From the NCBI GenBank assembly GCA_016868895.1, contig VGFK01000002.1, positions 310,001 to 374,000 on the forward strand: a stretch of 64,000 bases of DNA, in the 5' to 3' direction. Under the pieces are notes generated by a model. The model worked only from the letters and a program-made list of their open reading frames with translations. It was not told where the DNA came from and did not search any database. Source of the stretch: Bacteroidota bacterium (GTDB lineage Bacteria; Bacteroidota; Bacteroidia; Chitinophagales; Chitinophagaceae). Made by a program: the position numbers and the translations under genes. Within the stretch, counting starts at the first letter, position 1, and each line of letters starts with the position of its first letter. Below, one piece after another: positions 56,197 to 64,000 of the stretch.

Positions 56197-56239
56197 AAAA
56201 TGGTTTTCGGATCACAGCGTCTTTTATGAAATTTGTGAG

Positions 56240-56869
56240 ATGACGAATGAAAAGACCGTTGCTGAGAAACTGCTTCAAGTTAATGCAGTCAAACTGAATC
56301 CCCAAGACCCCTTCACCTGGGCATCCGGCTGGAAGAGTCCCATTTACTGCGATAATCGAAAGGTGCTGGGATTTCCCTATGTCAGGGATTTTATCAAAAG
56401 CGAATTGTGCAATGTGATTTTTGAGCAGTTTCCGGAAGCAGAATTACTGGCAGGGGTAGCTACTGCCGGCATCGCATGGGGGGCCATGGCGGCTGATCAG
56501 TTGAAACTTCCATATATCTATGTTCGTCCCAAGCCAAAAGAACATGGACTGGGAAACCAGATTGAGGGCTATTACGATAAAGGGATGAAGGTCCTGATCA
56601 TTGAAGACTTGATTTCAACCGGAAAAAGTTCTCTTCAGGTGGTGGATGTGGTCCGAGCAGCGGAGTTGGAGGTTGTGGGCATGGTGTCCATTTTTACTTA
56701 TGGATTCGGCGTAGCACAGCAGGCCTGTGAAGCAGCTGGCGTAAAAACCGTCTCCTTGACCAATTATCCTACGCTGATTGAACTGGCCATAGAGCGGGGA
56801 CTGGTAAAGCCGGAGGAGCAGAATACCTTGTTAAATTGGAGTCAAAACCCTTCAGAATGGGGGAAATGA
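56240..56869 (+). CDS. pyrE: Orotate phosphoribosyltransferase
   Basis: 209 residues from ATG 56240 (MTNEKTVAEKLLQVNAVKLN). It converts orotate and PRPP to orotidine 5'-phosphate in pyrimidine synthesis. The PRPP loop VLIIEDLISTGKSSLQVV is complete, with LLAGVATAGIAWGAMAADQ and PYIYVRPKPKEHG as the other conserved strands. The frame is open from 56081 but that portion is antisense to the NUDIX gene, so ATG 56240 is preferred. Together with pyrR-pyrB, this window holds part of a pyrimidine locus. Confidence 0.95.
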   Translation: MTNEKTVAEKLLQVNAVKLNPQDPFTWASGWKSPIYCDNRKVLGFPYVRDFIKSELCNVIFEQFPEAELLAGVATAGIAWGAMAADQLKLPYIYVRPKPKEHGLGNQIEGYYDKGMKVLIIEDLISTGKSSLQVVDVVRAAELEVVGMVSIFTYGFGVAQQACEAAGVKTVSLTNYPTLIELAIERGLVKPEEQNTLLNWSQNPSEWGK

Positions 56870-56895
56870 TGGTATTTTAGTAAAAAGAGTCGGCC

Positions 56896-57237
56896 ATGAA
56901 ATATTTCAGCGTATTTGTCCTGTCTTTTGTGTTTTGCCTCCATGGATATGCTCAACAGCAAAAGCCCATCACCGTGAACATTTCTACACCCACGGTTCAA
57001 TGCGACATGTGCAAGAGAAAAATTGAGGATCATCTAAAGTACGAAGAGGGGGTCACCAAAGTAATGGTCTATCCTAAACAGAAAAAAACGACTGTCACCT
57101 ACCTTACCGATCGAACAAATTTGGAAACCATTAAGACCGCTATTGCAAATGCGGGATACGACGCGGAGGAGGTAAAAGCAGCCAAAGATGCATACGATAA
57201 GCTTCCCTCGTGTTGCAAAAAGCCAGGTGGAAAATAA
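56896..57237 (+). CDS. Periplasmic heavy-metal-associated (HMA) domain protein
   Basis: 113 residues. The first ~20 residues are a signal peptide (MKYFSVFVLSFVFCLHGYAQQ). The rest is one HMA (ferredoxin-like) domain, with VQCDMCKRKIEDHLKY providing the metal-binding CxxC and the typical TVTYLTDRTNLETIKTAIANAGYDAE ending. The tail is KLPSCCKKPGGK, adding an adjacent Cys-Cys pair. It probably binds copper or another soft metal ion outside the inner membrane; metal choice cannot be read. It follows pyrE by 26 bases and overlaps nothing after the WbqC start chosen here. Confidence 0.85.
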   Translation: MKYFSVFVLSFVFCLHGYAQQQKPITVNISTPTVQCDMCKRKIEDHLKYEEGVTKVMVYPKQKKTTVTYLTDRTNLETIKTAIANAGYDAEEVKAAKDAYDKLPSCCKKPGGK

Positions 57238-57242
57238 AAAAA

Positions 57243-57860
57243 GTGAATCAGATAACTGATTTACAGTATTTTCCGTGCATCAATTCATTTATTGATTTAG
57301 GTAAAATTTCCCCCATTAACGTGGTTGCTGTGCGTCCCTTTCGGAAATCCGGGTTTACCAATCGGACGATTATAGTCGGCTCAGCAGGTCCACTTTCGCT
57401 TTCGATCCCTTTAAAAGGAGGAAGGGGAATACGGTGTAGATTGGATGAAGTTGAAATTGATTATTCAGCTGATTGGCAATTGAACCATTATCGGACGTTA
57501 TCGACCTGTTATGGGAAATCTCCATTTTTTTATCAGTTTGCCGATGAACTGTCCGCCCTTTACTCCAAAAAGCCAACTCGACTCGTGGATTGGAACCTAG
57601 ATTGTTACAATTGGTCGGCTGAAAAATTTGGTTTTCCAGCTGCTGAAATGGGTAAAGGGTCAGATACTGGGGGTAATTTAGCAACACCTTCCATTCTAAG
57701 GGATTATCGTCCAACAAATTATGGTTCTCCCGAAATGGGACCTTTTTTGAAATATGTTCAAGTTTTTGAGTCCAGCATTGGGTTTTTCCCAAACGTTTCA
57801 ATCCTTGATTTTATGTTTTGTGAGGGGCCTTCGGTAGGTTTTCCGTTCGGTGAAGCCTAA
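57243..57860 (+). CDS. WbqC-family protein
   Basis: 205 residues from GTG 57243 (MNQITDLQYFPCINSFIDL). The frame is open from 57210, but that would add a few lysine-rich codons overlapping the HMA gene; the family normally begins at the strand before QYFPP-like Q-Y-F-P. Recognisable are ITDLQYFPCINSF, FRKSGFTNRTIIVGSAGPLSLSIPLKGGRG, and WQLNHYRTLSTCYGKSPFFYQFADELSALY, hallmarks of WbqC, found in O-antigen and surface-polysaccharide regions. Function is uncertain. The neighbouring gene is the large T9SS cargo, after a gap of 63 bases. Confidence 0.85.
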   Translation: MNQITDLQYFPCINSFIDLGKISPINVVAVRPFRKSGFTNRTIIVGSAGPLSLSIPLKGGRGIRCRLDEVEIDYSADWQLNHYRTLSTCYGKSPFFYQFADELSALYSKKPTRLVDWNLDCYNWSAEKFGFPAAEMGKGSDTGGNLATPSILRDYRPTNYGSPEMGPFLKYVQVFESSIGFFPNVSILDFMFCEGPSVGFPFGEA

Positions 57861-57923
57861 ACCAAATCACTTCTGAAACGTCTAATTTGTGTCTTTTTTT
57901 TAATAAATTGAGTGTTCGCATCA

Positions 57924-60900
57924 ATGATTAAAACACGGGTATTCATATCACTGGTTTTTACTGGCTTATGCTCTATGGCATTTGCTCAAAATTTATCGAA
58001 TAAGGGGAAGGAATTTTGGGTAGGGTATGGAGCACACGTTGCGATGTGGGAGGAAGATCAGATAGGTAACCCACCACGAGTCAACCCCTTGGCAGGTCAG
58101 CCAAGAACCAATGGGGGTGCACAAGAGATGGTTTTATATTTTACTTCTGATAAAAACTCAGTCGTCACCGTTGATATCCCCTCAATTGGATGGACACGAA
58201 CCTACGCTGTAACAGCGAATGCGGTGACCACATCTGATCCTATTCCCAAAAGCACAGCAACCGGCGGTGATGTTCGATTGGTGGAGGAAGGGTTGAGCAA
58301 TAAAGGAATTCACATTACGGCAACTATACCCATCATTGCCTATGCTCATATTTTTAACCAAAGTGTTTCGGGTGCAACATTACTTTTTCCTGTTAGTACT
58401 TTATCCCGTGAGTATTATTCATTGAATTTCACACAGGTTTCCAACCAGAATTACTCCTATTGCTTTGCATATGTTGTTGCAACGGAAGATAATACAACGA
58501 TTGAAATTGAGCCCAGTGCCAATACAATCCGATTGACACCCAGTGCGACGCCTTTTAGGATTGTGTTGAACAAAGGAGAAATCTATAATATTTTCGGAAG
58601 ACTCAATGGTTCCGTAGGCGGACCTTTCACCGGGGAAGATCTTACAGGTACCATCATTCGGTCAGTGGCAACCGCGACAAGTCCATGTAAGAAAATTGCA
58701 GTCTTTTCTGGTTCAGGTAAGCTCAGTATTTCTTGCAGAAACAATGCTGGGAGTTCGGATAACTACATGCAGCAGGCATTTCCAACCAATGCGTGGGGTA
58801 AAAAATATCTAACAGCACCTACGAGCAATCTTCCATCTAATTTTTTTCGAGTTGCCGTTAAGGATCCTACGACGGTGGTGAGGAGAAATGGTGTTCCTGT
58901 TCCTGGTCTGATTCGAAATTTTTATTATGAATTTCAGTCTTCTTCTCCGGAGATCATTGAGGCCGATAAGCCTATCATGGTGGCCCAATATATTTCTACT
59001 GCTCCTCAAAACAGTGTATGCAATTTCGGGGCTACGGGTAATTTGGGAGACCCTGAAATGATTTATTTGAGTCCAATTGAGCAAACCATCAATAAGGTTA
59101 CGATTAACTCAACTGGAAGCTTTGCTATTTCCCAACATTTTTTAAATCTGGTGATTCATAAGGAAGGAATAGTGCCTGGAAGAAAATTCTTGTTGGATGG
59201 TGCTCCGGTTCCAGGAACACCTATCGTTCATCCAGGAGATCCAAATTATGTTTATTTCCAAATTCCGCTTGTAACAGGATCGCATACCATCGATTCGGAT
59301 TCTGGATTCAATGCGATTGCCTACGGGTATGGAGCGTTTGAGTCGTATGGATACAACGCTGGAACAAATGTTATTGATTTGAACCAATTTGTGTCTCTAC
59401 AAAATGAGTTTGCAACTGTCCCATTTCCATCTACTTGTCGAAATTCTCCTTTTAAGTTTTCAATAACTCTTCCTTTTCAGCCGCTTAAGATCCAATGGAA
59501 ATTCAACAATACCAATAATGTATTATTGAATAATCTAGGTAATCCTGCTACCGATCCTAACCCAATAACGAATACCGCTGTACCAGGAGATCCAATTCCG
59601 TCTAACGCAACAATTCCAAGTCCAACAGACCCTAATAAGTTGTTATATGTTTATGAACTACCTGCTACTTATAAGTTTAGTGTTAACGGCGACTTTCCAA
59701 TTAAACTTTTGTTGACAAATACTACCGGAACAGGATGTACAGGTGAACAAGAAGTCGATTATAATGTGCGAATTTTTGATCCCCCTATCACAAGGTTAGT
59801 TGCAAATTCTTCGGGGTGTCTACCTGATAGGGTACAGTTGAACGCCCTCAACGTGTTAGAACCTGACATAACTCCTTTAAAATATGTCTGGGACATTGAT
59901 GGTACCCTTATTGAACGAACGGTTTCCAATTATTTACTCAGCCCGTTTACAACGGAAGGTCCCAAGCAAATAAAGCTCAGGCTCATTACTAATATTGGTT
60001 GTGTAAGTGATATCATGGATACCACGATTGTTTTATCGGCACGACCAAAACCTGAATTTACCCCAGATGCAATTCGCTGCTTACAAAAAGATTTTGCCGT
60101 CAAGGATGCCTCGCAGCCAGGGTCTACAACTTCTTTTTCAGTAATTCAGAAGTGGAAATGGCAGCTTAACGGTATTTACCAGGCAGAGACAGCTGCTCCG
60201 ACTGATTTAACGCTCAATTCAAATAATCCAACTTCCACACTCAAGATGATTCTCACATCTTCTACCGGATGCGTGGATTCTACTGATCGAACCATTGATA
60301 TTTGGCCTAATCCTGTAATCAATTTACCGTTGCCGGAGTCGTGTGTAAAGGATATTCCTACGTTTACCAGTGGCGCAGTAGTTGACCGAGGAAGAAATTT
60401 AGTTAAATACGATTGGAATTTCGGTGATCCGGGTACAACTGGGAATATTCAGTCTGTTGCTTTTGCGGGTCCTGTTAGACATTTTTATGCATTACCGGGA
60501 AGCTATTCCATTAAACACACAGTTACTTCCCAGGATGGGTGCGAAACTATAAAAGATACAACTTTCGACGTGAATGGTGCAGATCCTGTAGCTCAATTTA
60601 CGGTCCTCAATGATGCGGCATTGTGCAGCAATACACTGGTTAACCTGCAGAATAGATCTTTCATGCCAACTCCACCCTTGTCGTTTGGTAAAATAACACG
60701 CACTGAAATAAATTGGGATCTGGAAGCAAGTCCGGTACCGGATGTTCGGGATGAAACTTCTACTCCTGATTCAGTCTATGAATTCAAATATGCCAATTTT
60801 AATACCAGTGCGAGCAAAACGTTTCGTATTAAATTGCGCGCCTATTCAGGTCAGCTTTGTTTTACCGATTTTGAAAAAGTCATCACCGTAAATGGAAGTC

Positions 60901-62471
60901 CTACTGTTTCCTATTTACCCATTCCAGGAATTTGTTTGGAAGCAATACCCAGAAGTGTAGATGATCCTTTGACTGGTTTTGTTCCGGTTGCAGGGCTTGC
61001 TCCAGGTTCATTTTTACCGGGTATAAAATCCTTCAGTGGACCTGGAGTAAATTCAACCGGTATTTTTGATCCTTCACAGACAGGTGCAGGAGATTTTCCA
61101 ATTTTGTATACGTACACTTCTTCAAACGGATGCTTTGATACGCTGACACGGTTCATAAAGGTATGGCCAACTCCAAAATCAGATTTTTCTTTTTCTTCTT
61201 TGAATTGCGAAAAGAATGATATAGTGTTTACCAGCACCTCCGACCCTGTTTTTCCTGGATCAACGTTTGCTAGTTATAAATGGTTTTTCAGTGACAATCC
61301 AAGTGCGCTCTCCTCTGGAAGTACCACGACCAAGCAGTTCGACGTAACCAATTCATACAATGCTACCCTAGAAGTGGTTACCGATAACGGGTGTTTTCAT
61401 ACGCTTACAAAACCCATTTTTATCAATCCGCTACCTAAAGTTGACTTCAAATTGATTCGGCCTATTTGCCTACCCTCGGGATTGGCTGAATTTGAAAACT
61501 TGTCCAATGCACCGGATAACAAATCCATGTCCTATACGTGGAACTTTGGCGATCTGGGTTCGGCAGGGAATATCCAAACAAGTATCCGTGGTCAACATAC
61601 TTTTTCAAGTTTTAAATCATATGATGTTAAGCTGATCACCAAAACAGATCCAACGGGATGTATCGACTCCATAACTATACCGGTACAACCCGATCGAGAT
61701 ATCTTTCAGCAACCCGATGCCAGCATTCAAAGCGTAGATTTCGTTTGTTTGGGTACACCCATCGACTTCACTAGTGTAGTAGACACCCGTTCAACTGGAG
61801 CTGCATTGGCTGAGAAATGGAGTTGGGATTTTATTCAGGGAAAATCAACAGATCAAAACCCCAGTTTTGTATTCAGGTCACCGGGGACTTATGAGGTGCG
61901 CATGATTTCGACAAGCGACAAAGGGTGTCCCTCTAACCTGGCCACTAAAACAGTGACCGTTCATCCTTATCCGGACATAAGCGCAGGACCGGACCTCAAC
62001 GTGTTGGACAATGGACAAAAGCAATTGCAAGCTACTGCCAAAGGAACAAATCTGACCTATCTCTGGAGTCCGGGTACTTACCTTAGCCAGGTGGATATTT
62101 TAAACCCCATCGTTCAAACACCTGCAGAAGACATTGTATATACATTAAGCGTTACAGGTATTGGAGGATGCACTCGAACAGATAAAGTAGCCATACGGGC
62201 GCTAAAATCGATTCTTCCACCCAACACGTTTACACCCAATGGCGATGGTATCAATGATTTTTGGGAGATCAAGAACTTGAAATTATACGACGGTTCGGTC
62301 TTGGAGATTTACAGTTCTCAAGGGCAAATTGTATACAGAACTGTCAACTATTCACGCCCCTGGGATGGTACCATGAATGGTAAACCATTGCCTGTGGGCA
62401 CCTACTATTATGTAATTAATTCAAATTCTGAACGACGCTTGTTGTCGGGATATGTAACAATACTGCGATGA
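57924..62471 (+). CDS. Giant secreted PKD-domain protein with T9SS type B C-terminal domain
   Basis: 1515 residues from ATG 57924 (signal peptide MIKTRVFISLVFTGLCSMAFAQ). The N-terminal ~450 residues (NKGKEFWVGYGAHVAMWEED, then GGDVRLVEEGLSNKGIHITATIPIIAYAHIFNQ) resemble the IgGFc-binding/VWA-like N domain often found in such proteins. Then come several PKD-like Ig domains with the repeated W-[ND]-F-G-D-[PL]-G-x-x-G-N-I motif (DWNFGDPGTTGNIQ, TWNFGDLGSAGNIQ) and a WDFIQG/SWD-type end. The C terminus, TFTPNGDGINDFWEIKNLKLYDG ... GKPLPVGTYYYVIN, is the gliding-motility-associated (CHU_C, type B) sorting domain exported by T9SS. It is stop/start-coupled (ATGA) to the PorP/SprF gene. Confidence 0.92.
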   Translation: MIKTRVFISLVFTGLCSMAFAQNLSNKGKEFWVGYGAHVAMWEEDQIGNPPRVNPLAGQPRTNGGAQEMVLYFTSDKNSVVTVDIPSIGWTRTYAVTANAVTTSDPIPKSTATGGDVRLVEEGLSNKGIHITATIPIIAYAHIFNQSVSGATLLFPVSTLSREYYSLNFTQVSNQNYSYCFAYVVATEDNTTIEIEPSANTIRLTPSATPFRIVLNKGEIYNIFGRLNGSVGGPFTGEDLTGTIIRSVATATSPCKKIAVFSGSGKLSISCRNNAGSSDNYMQQAFPTNAWGKKYLTAPTSNLPSNFFRVAVKDPTTVVRRNGVPVPGLIRNFYYEFQSSSPEIIEADKPIMVAQYISTAPQNSVCNFGATGNLGDPEMIYLSPIEQTINKVTINSTGSFAISQHFLNLVIHKEGIVPGRKFLLDGAPVPGTPIVHPGDPNYVYFQIPLVTGSHTIDSDSGFNAIAYGYGAFESYGYNAGTNVIDLNQFVSLQNEFATVPFPSTCRNSPFKFSITLPFQPLKIQWKFNNTNNVLLNNLGNPATDPNPITNTAVPGDPIPSNATIPSPTDPNKLLYVYELPATYKFSVNGDFPIKLLLTNTTGTGCTGEQEVDYNVRIFDPPITRLVANSSGCLPDRVQLNALNVLEPDITPLKYVWDIDGTLIERTVSNYLLSPFTTEGPKQIKLRLITNIGCVSDIMDTTIVLSARPKPEFTPDAIRCLQKDFAVKDASQPGSTTSFSVIQKWKWQLNGIYQAETAAPTDLTLNSNNPTSTLKMILTSSTGCVDSTDRTIDIWPNPVINLPLPESCVKDIPTFTSGAVVDRGRNLVKYDWNFGDPGTTGNIQSVAFAGPVRHFYALPGSYSIKHTVTSQDGCETIKDTTFDVNGADPVAQFTVLNDAALCSNTLVNLQNRSFMPTPPLSFGKITRTEINWDLEASPVPDVRDETSTPDSVYEFKYANFNTSASKTFRIKLRAYSGQLCFTDFEKVITVNGSPTVSYLPIPGICLEAIPRSVDDPLTGFVPVAGLAPGSFLPGIKSFSGPGVNSTGIFDPSQTGAGDFPILYTYTSSNGCFDTLTRFIKVWPTPKSDFSFSSLNCEKNDIVFTSTSDPVFPGSTFASYKWFFSDNPSALSSGSTTTKQFDVTNSYNATLEVVTDNGCFHTLTKPIFINPLPKVDFKLIRPICLPSGLAEFENLSNAPDNKSMSYTWNFGDLGSAGNIQTSIRGQHTFSSFKSYDVKLITKTDPTGCIDSITIPVQPDRDIFQQPDASIQSVDFVCLGTPIDFTSVVDTRSTGAALAEKWSWDFIQGKSTDQNPSFVFRSPGTYEVRMISTSDKGCPSNLATKTVTVHPYPDISAGPDLNVLDNGQKQLQATAKGTNLTYLWSPGTYLSQVDILNPIVQTPAEDIVYTLSVTGIGGCTRTDKVAIRALKSILPPNTFTPNGDGINDFWEIKNLKLYDGSVLEIYSSQGQIVYRTVNYSRPWDGTMNGKPLPVGTYYYVINSNSERRLLSGYVTILR

Positions 62472-63472
62472 TAAAACGGTATATTTTAAACTTTGTTTTC
62501 CTTTACTTCGGTACGTTGGCCAGTGCACAACTTCGGCCGCACTATACCCAATACATCTTGAATAATTACGTGATCAATCCTGCAGTAACCGGAATAGAGA
62601 ATTATGTGGATATAAAATTAAGTGCACGAAACCAGTGGGTAGGAGTGGAAGGGGCACCAAGAACGTATTACCTGACTGCGCATATGCCACTGGGCAAAGG
62701 TGATTATCGCCAAACGTCCACTTCTTTTGATTTGGTTGGACAAAATACCCGGGGCAATGAGTTTGTCCAGAGTTATACTGCTGCCAGTCCTCACCACGGC
62801 GTTGGGATTACCGCGTTTAATTATTCTACAGGATACATCAATCGCATCACTTCCTATGCTACCTACGCGTATCATATTGGCTTAAACGCCTCTACTTCTT
62901 TGTCGGCCGGATTTGGAGCAGGTTTCACATCGTTCTCCATTGACAGAAGCAAGGTGACACTTGCTACCGATCAGGATCCGGCAGTGGATCAATCATTGGC
63001 TGCCTTTAAACGGTTTAAGCCCGAATTGAATGCAGGAATCTGGTTATATTCCAATCGCTATTTTGTTGGAATCTCTGCTCAACAAATCATCCCCAGTAAA
63101 CTTACTTTGATGGATAATGCTGCCAGCCAATCGTCCATGGTCCCTCATATCTTTACCACCGCCGGATACCGAACACGGGTAAGTTTTGATGTTACGCTTT
63201 TGCCTTCCATCATGTTCCGTTATGTAGCAGGTTTACCCATGAGTGTGGACGTAAATCTCAAAGCGCAATTCCTAGATGTTTTCTGGGTAGGCGGCAGCTA
63301 CCGAAATGGAGATGGATTTGCCGGAATGTGCGGTCTCAATCTTTCTCGAAAGTTTCATGTCAGTTATTCTTACGATCTCAACAAAGGGAAATACCTGCTG
63401 AGTACCATGAATAGGGGTACGCATGAAATCGTCTTAGGGTTTATGTTGAACAATCGATTCGATGAACTTTAA
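62468..63472 (+). CDS. PorP/SprF-family type IX secretion partner
   Basis: 334 residues. Signal peptide MIKRYILNFVFLYFGTLASA; then HYTQYILNNYVINPAVTGIENYVDIKLSARNQWVGVEGAPRTYYLTAH, the characteristic PorP/SprF opening with NPAxxG and RxQWxG. The remainder is a beta-barrel rich in aromatic/glycine strands (GLNASTSLSAGFGAGFTSFSID) ending FMLNNRFDEL. Such proteins are outer-membrane partners of type B T9SS cargo (as SprF for SprB) and probably help anchor the preceding giant protein at the surface. The start overlaps the stop of the cargo gene, so they form a cargo-partner pair. Confidence 0.92.
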   Translation: MIKRYILNFVFLYFGTLASAQLRPHYTQYILNNYVINPAVTGIENYVDIKLSARNQWVGVEGAPRTYYLTAHMPLGKGDYRQTSTSFDLVGQNTRGNEFVQSYTAASPHHGVGITAFNYSTGYINRITSYATYAYHIGLNASTSLSAGFGAGFTSFSIDRSKVTLATDQDPAVDQSLAAFKRFKPELNAGIWLYSNRYFVGISAQQIIPSKLTLMDNAASQSSMVPHIFTTAGYRTRVSFDVTLLPSIMFRYVAGLPMSVDVNLKAQFLDVFWVGGSYRNGDGFAGMCGLNLSRKFHVSYSYDLNKGKYLLSTMNRGTHEIVLGFMLNNRFDEL

Positions 63473-63529
63473 AATCCTAAACGGATATCTTGAATTCTTT
63501 TTTTATTACTTTTACGTAAATCAGATGTT

Positions 63530-63949
63530 ATGTTAAAGCGTTTATTCCTGTCCTCCATCGTGTTTTTAGTCTTTGCAATCGCTGGTTGCGAGAAAGGTGG
63601 TGATGGCGGTACACCTCCACCTCCCCCTACTCCAGAAGAAAGCATTGCTTTTTCTTTTGACCCGGACCCTGGATCTGCCAGTGCAGTTTCGACGGTTGAT
63701 AATTATCCCTATACGGTGAAAGTGTCATCAAAACTGCCAGCGAGTGGAGTGCATGTAGATCATGCCACTCAATTGGATACAGATAATTCTACTCCCACTT
63801 ACACGCGAGTCAGCTCAACAAGCTCTTCCATTGCGCTCACTACTGCTAAACTTGATCCAGGGAAGTTATACAGGGTAACAGTGGTGGTGACCAGTCAAAA
63901 CAAATCGTCAAATTCCGTATCGAAGACGTTTAAAGTCGCCAAGAAATAA
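63530..63949 (+). CDS. Small lipoprotein of unknown function
   Basis: 139 residues. The lipoprotein signal is MLKRLFLSSIVFLVFAIAGC, with Cys20 as the lipidated residue. It is followed by a Gly/Pro linker (GGDGGTPPPPPTPEE) and a ~100-residue beta-rich, Ser/Thr-rich domain (YPYTVKVSSKLPASGVHVDH ... YRVTVVVTSQNKSSNSVSK) resembling a fibronectin-type or Ig-like surface module. Family not recognised. A near -7 element (TACTTTTA, one mismatch) at 63507-63514 precedes it. It ends just before a strong terminator and could be anchored at the surface. Confidence 0.7.
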   Translation: MLKRLFLSSIVFLVFAIAGCEKGGDGGTPPPPPTPEESIAFSFDPDPGSASAVSTVDNYPYTVKVSSKLPASGVHVDHATQLDTDNSTPTYTRVSSTSSSIALTTAKLDPGKLYRVTVVVTSQNKSSNSVSKTFKVAKK

Positions 63950-63972
63950 GTTCCATTAATCACATTATCACG

Positions 63973-63998
63973 AAGGGAAGCTTAGCTTCCCTTTTTTT
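63973..63998 (+). terminator. Intrinsic terminator after the lipoprotein gene
   Basis: AAGGGAAGC (63973-63981) pairs with GCTTCCCTT (63985-63993) around a 3-base loop, followed by T through 63998. Confidence 0.9.
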
Positions 63999-64000
63999 AT

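Noticed and set aside
57861-57923. Promoter element in the gap before the giant cargo gene
   Set aside because: TCTAATTTGTG is one base short of TAnnTTTG and has no clear -33 partner.
1-64000. tRNA, rRNA, CRISPR arrays, insertion sequences, attachment sites
   Set aside because: No cloverleaf-like sequence, repeat-spacer arrays, transposase motifs or terminal inverted repeats were seen. The gaps are too short for most of these.

Overview
The window comes from a Bacteroidota chromosome, most likely a Cytophagales-like or related environmental lineage (the order is an inference). The evidence is: a giant secreted protein with the type IX secretion (T9SS) type B / gliding-motility-associated C-terminal domain paired with a PorP/SprF-family protein; many start-proximal Bacteroidota-type -7 promoter elements (TAnnTTTG); Bacteroidota-type PurM, GtrA, DUF3078 and DUF2851 proteins; and little use of strong Shine-Dalgarno sequences. 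Coding density is very high. No gap without a gene exceeds about 150 bases. I saw no tRNA, rRNA, CRISPR array, transposase or attachment site.

Layout: 1-2558, end of a large outer-membrane protein broken by an in-frame TAG, abutting a coiled-coil membrane-anchored protein. 3.6-13.3 kb, housekeeping: holA, ribF, purM, ftsE, a glycosyltransferase-like gene, rpsO-pnp, prmA, plsY. 13.3-16.9 kb: a DUF3052-like protein, a CarH/LitR-type MerR regulator with cobalamin-binding signature residues, lepB and cdd. 16.9-22.3 kb: a tripartite RND efflux operon (adaptor, pump, TolC). 22.3-32.1 kb: topA with a SirB1-like protein, an alpha/beta hydrolase, kdsC-like phosphatase-ubiA-maf, a damaged DUF2851 gene, osmC, an outer-membrane protein and lipA. 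32.1-42.7 kb: an alpha-glucan/glycogen locus, with ROK sugar kinase and sugar MFS on one strand and, divergently, glgA-glgC-maltose-type MFS-GH13 amylase-glgB. 42.7-57.2 kb: argS, GDPD, GNAT, GtrA, dnaK, a frameshifted DUF3078 gene, a DUF2452 protein, prfB with a programmed +1 frameshift, P5C dehydrogenase, and pyrimidine/CoA genes pyrR-pyrB-coaD, NUDIX, pyrE. 57.2-64 kb: WbqC-like protein, the 1515-residue T9SS cargo with its PorP/SprF partner, and a small lipoprotein ending in a strong terminator.

Three patterns run through the window. All ten tail-to-tail (convergent) gene pairs are separated by only -29 to +10 bases. Several -7 promoter elements lie 8-10 bases from the start codon, implying nearly leaderless mRNAs. 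Three genes carry inactivating lesions (two single-base deletions in homopolymers and two TAG codons), in contrast to the classic programmed frameshift of prfB. I did not find a clearly new multi-gene defence or mobile system; the most interesting signals are these architectural ones and the candidate light/B12 regulator.
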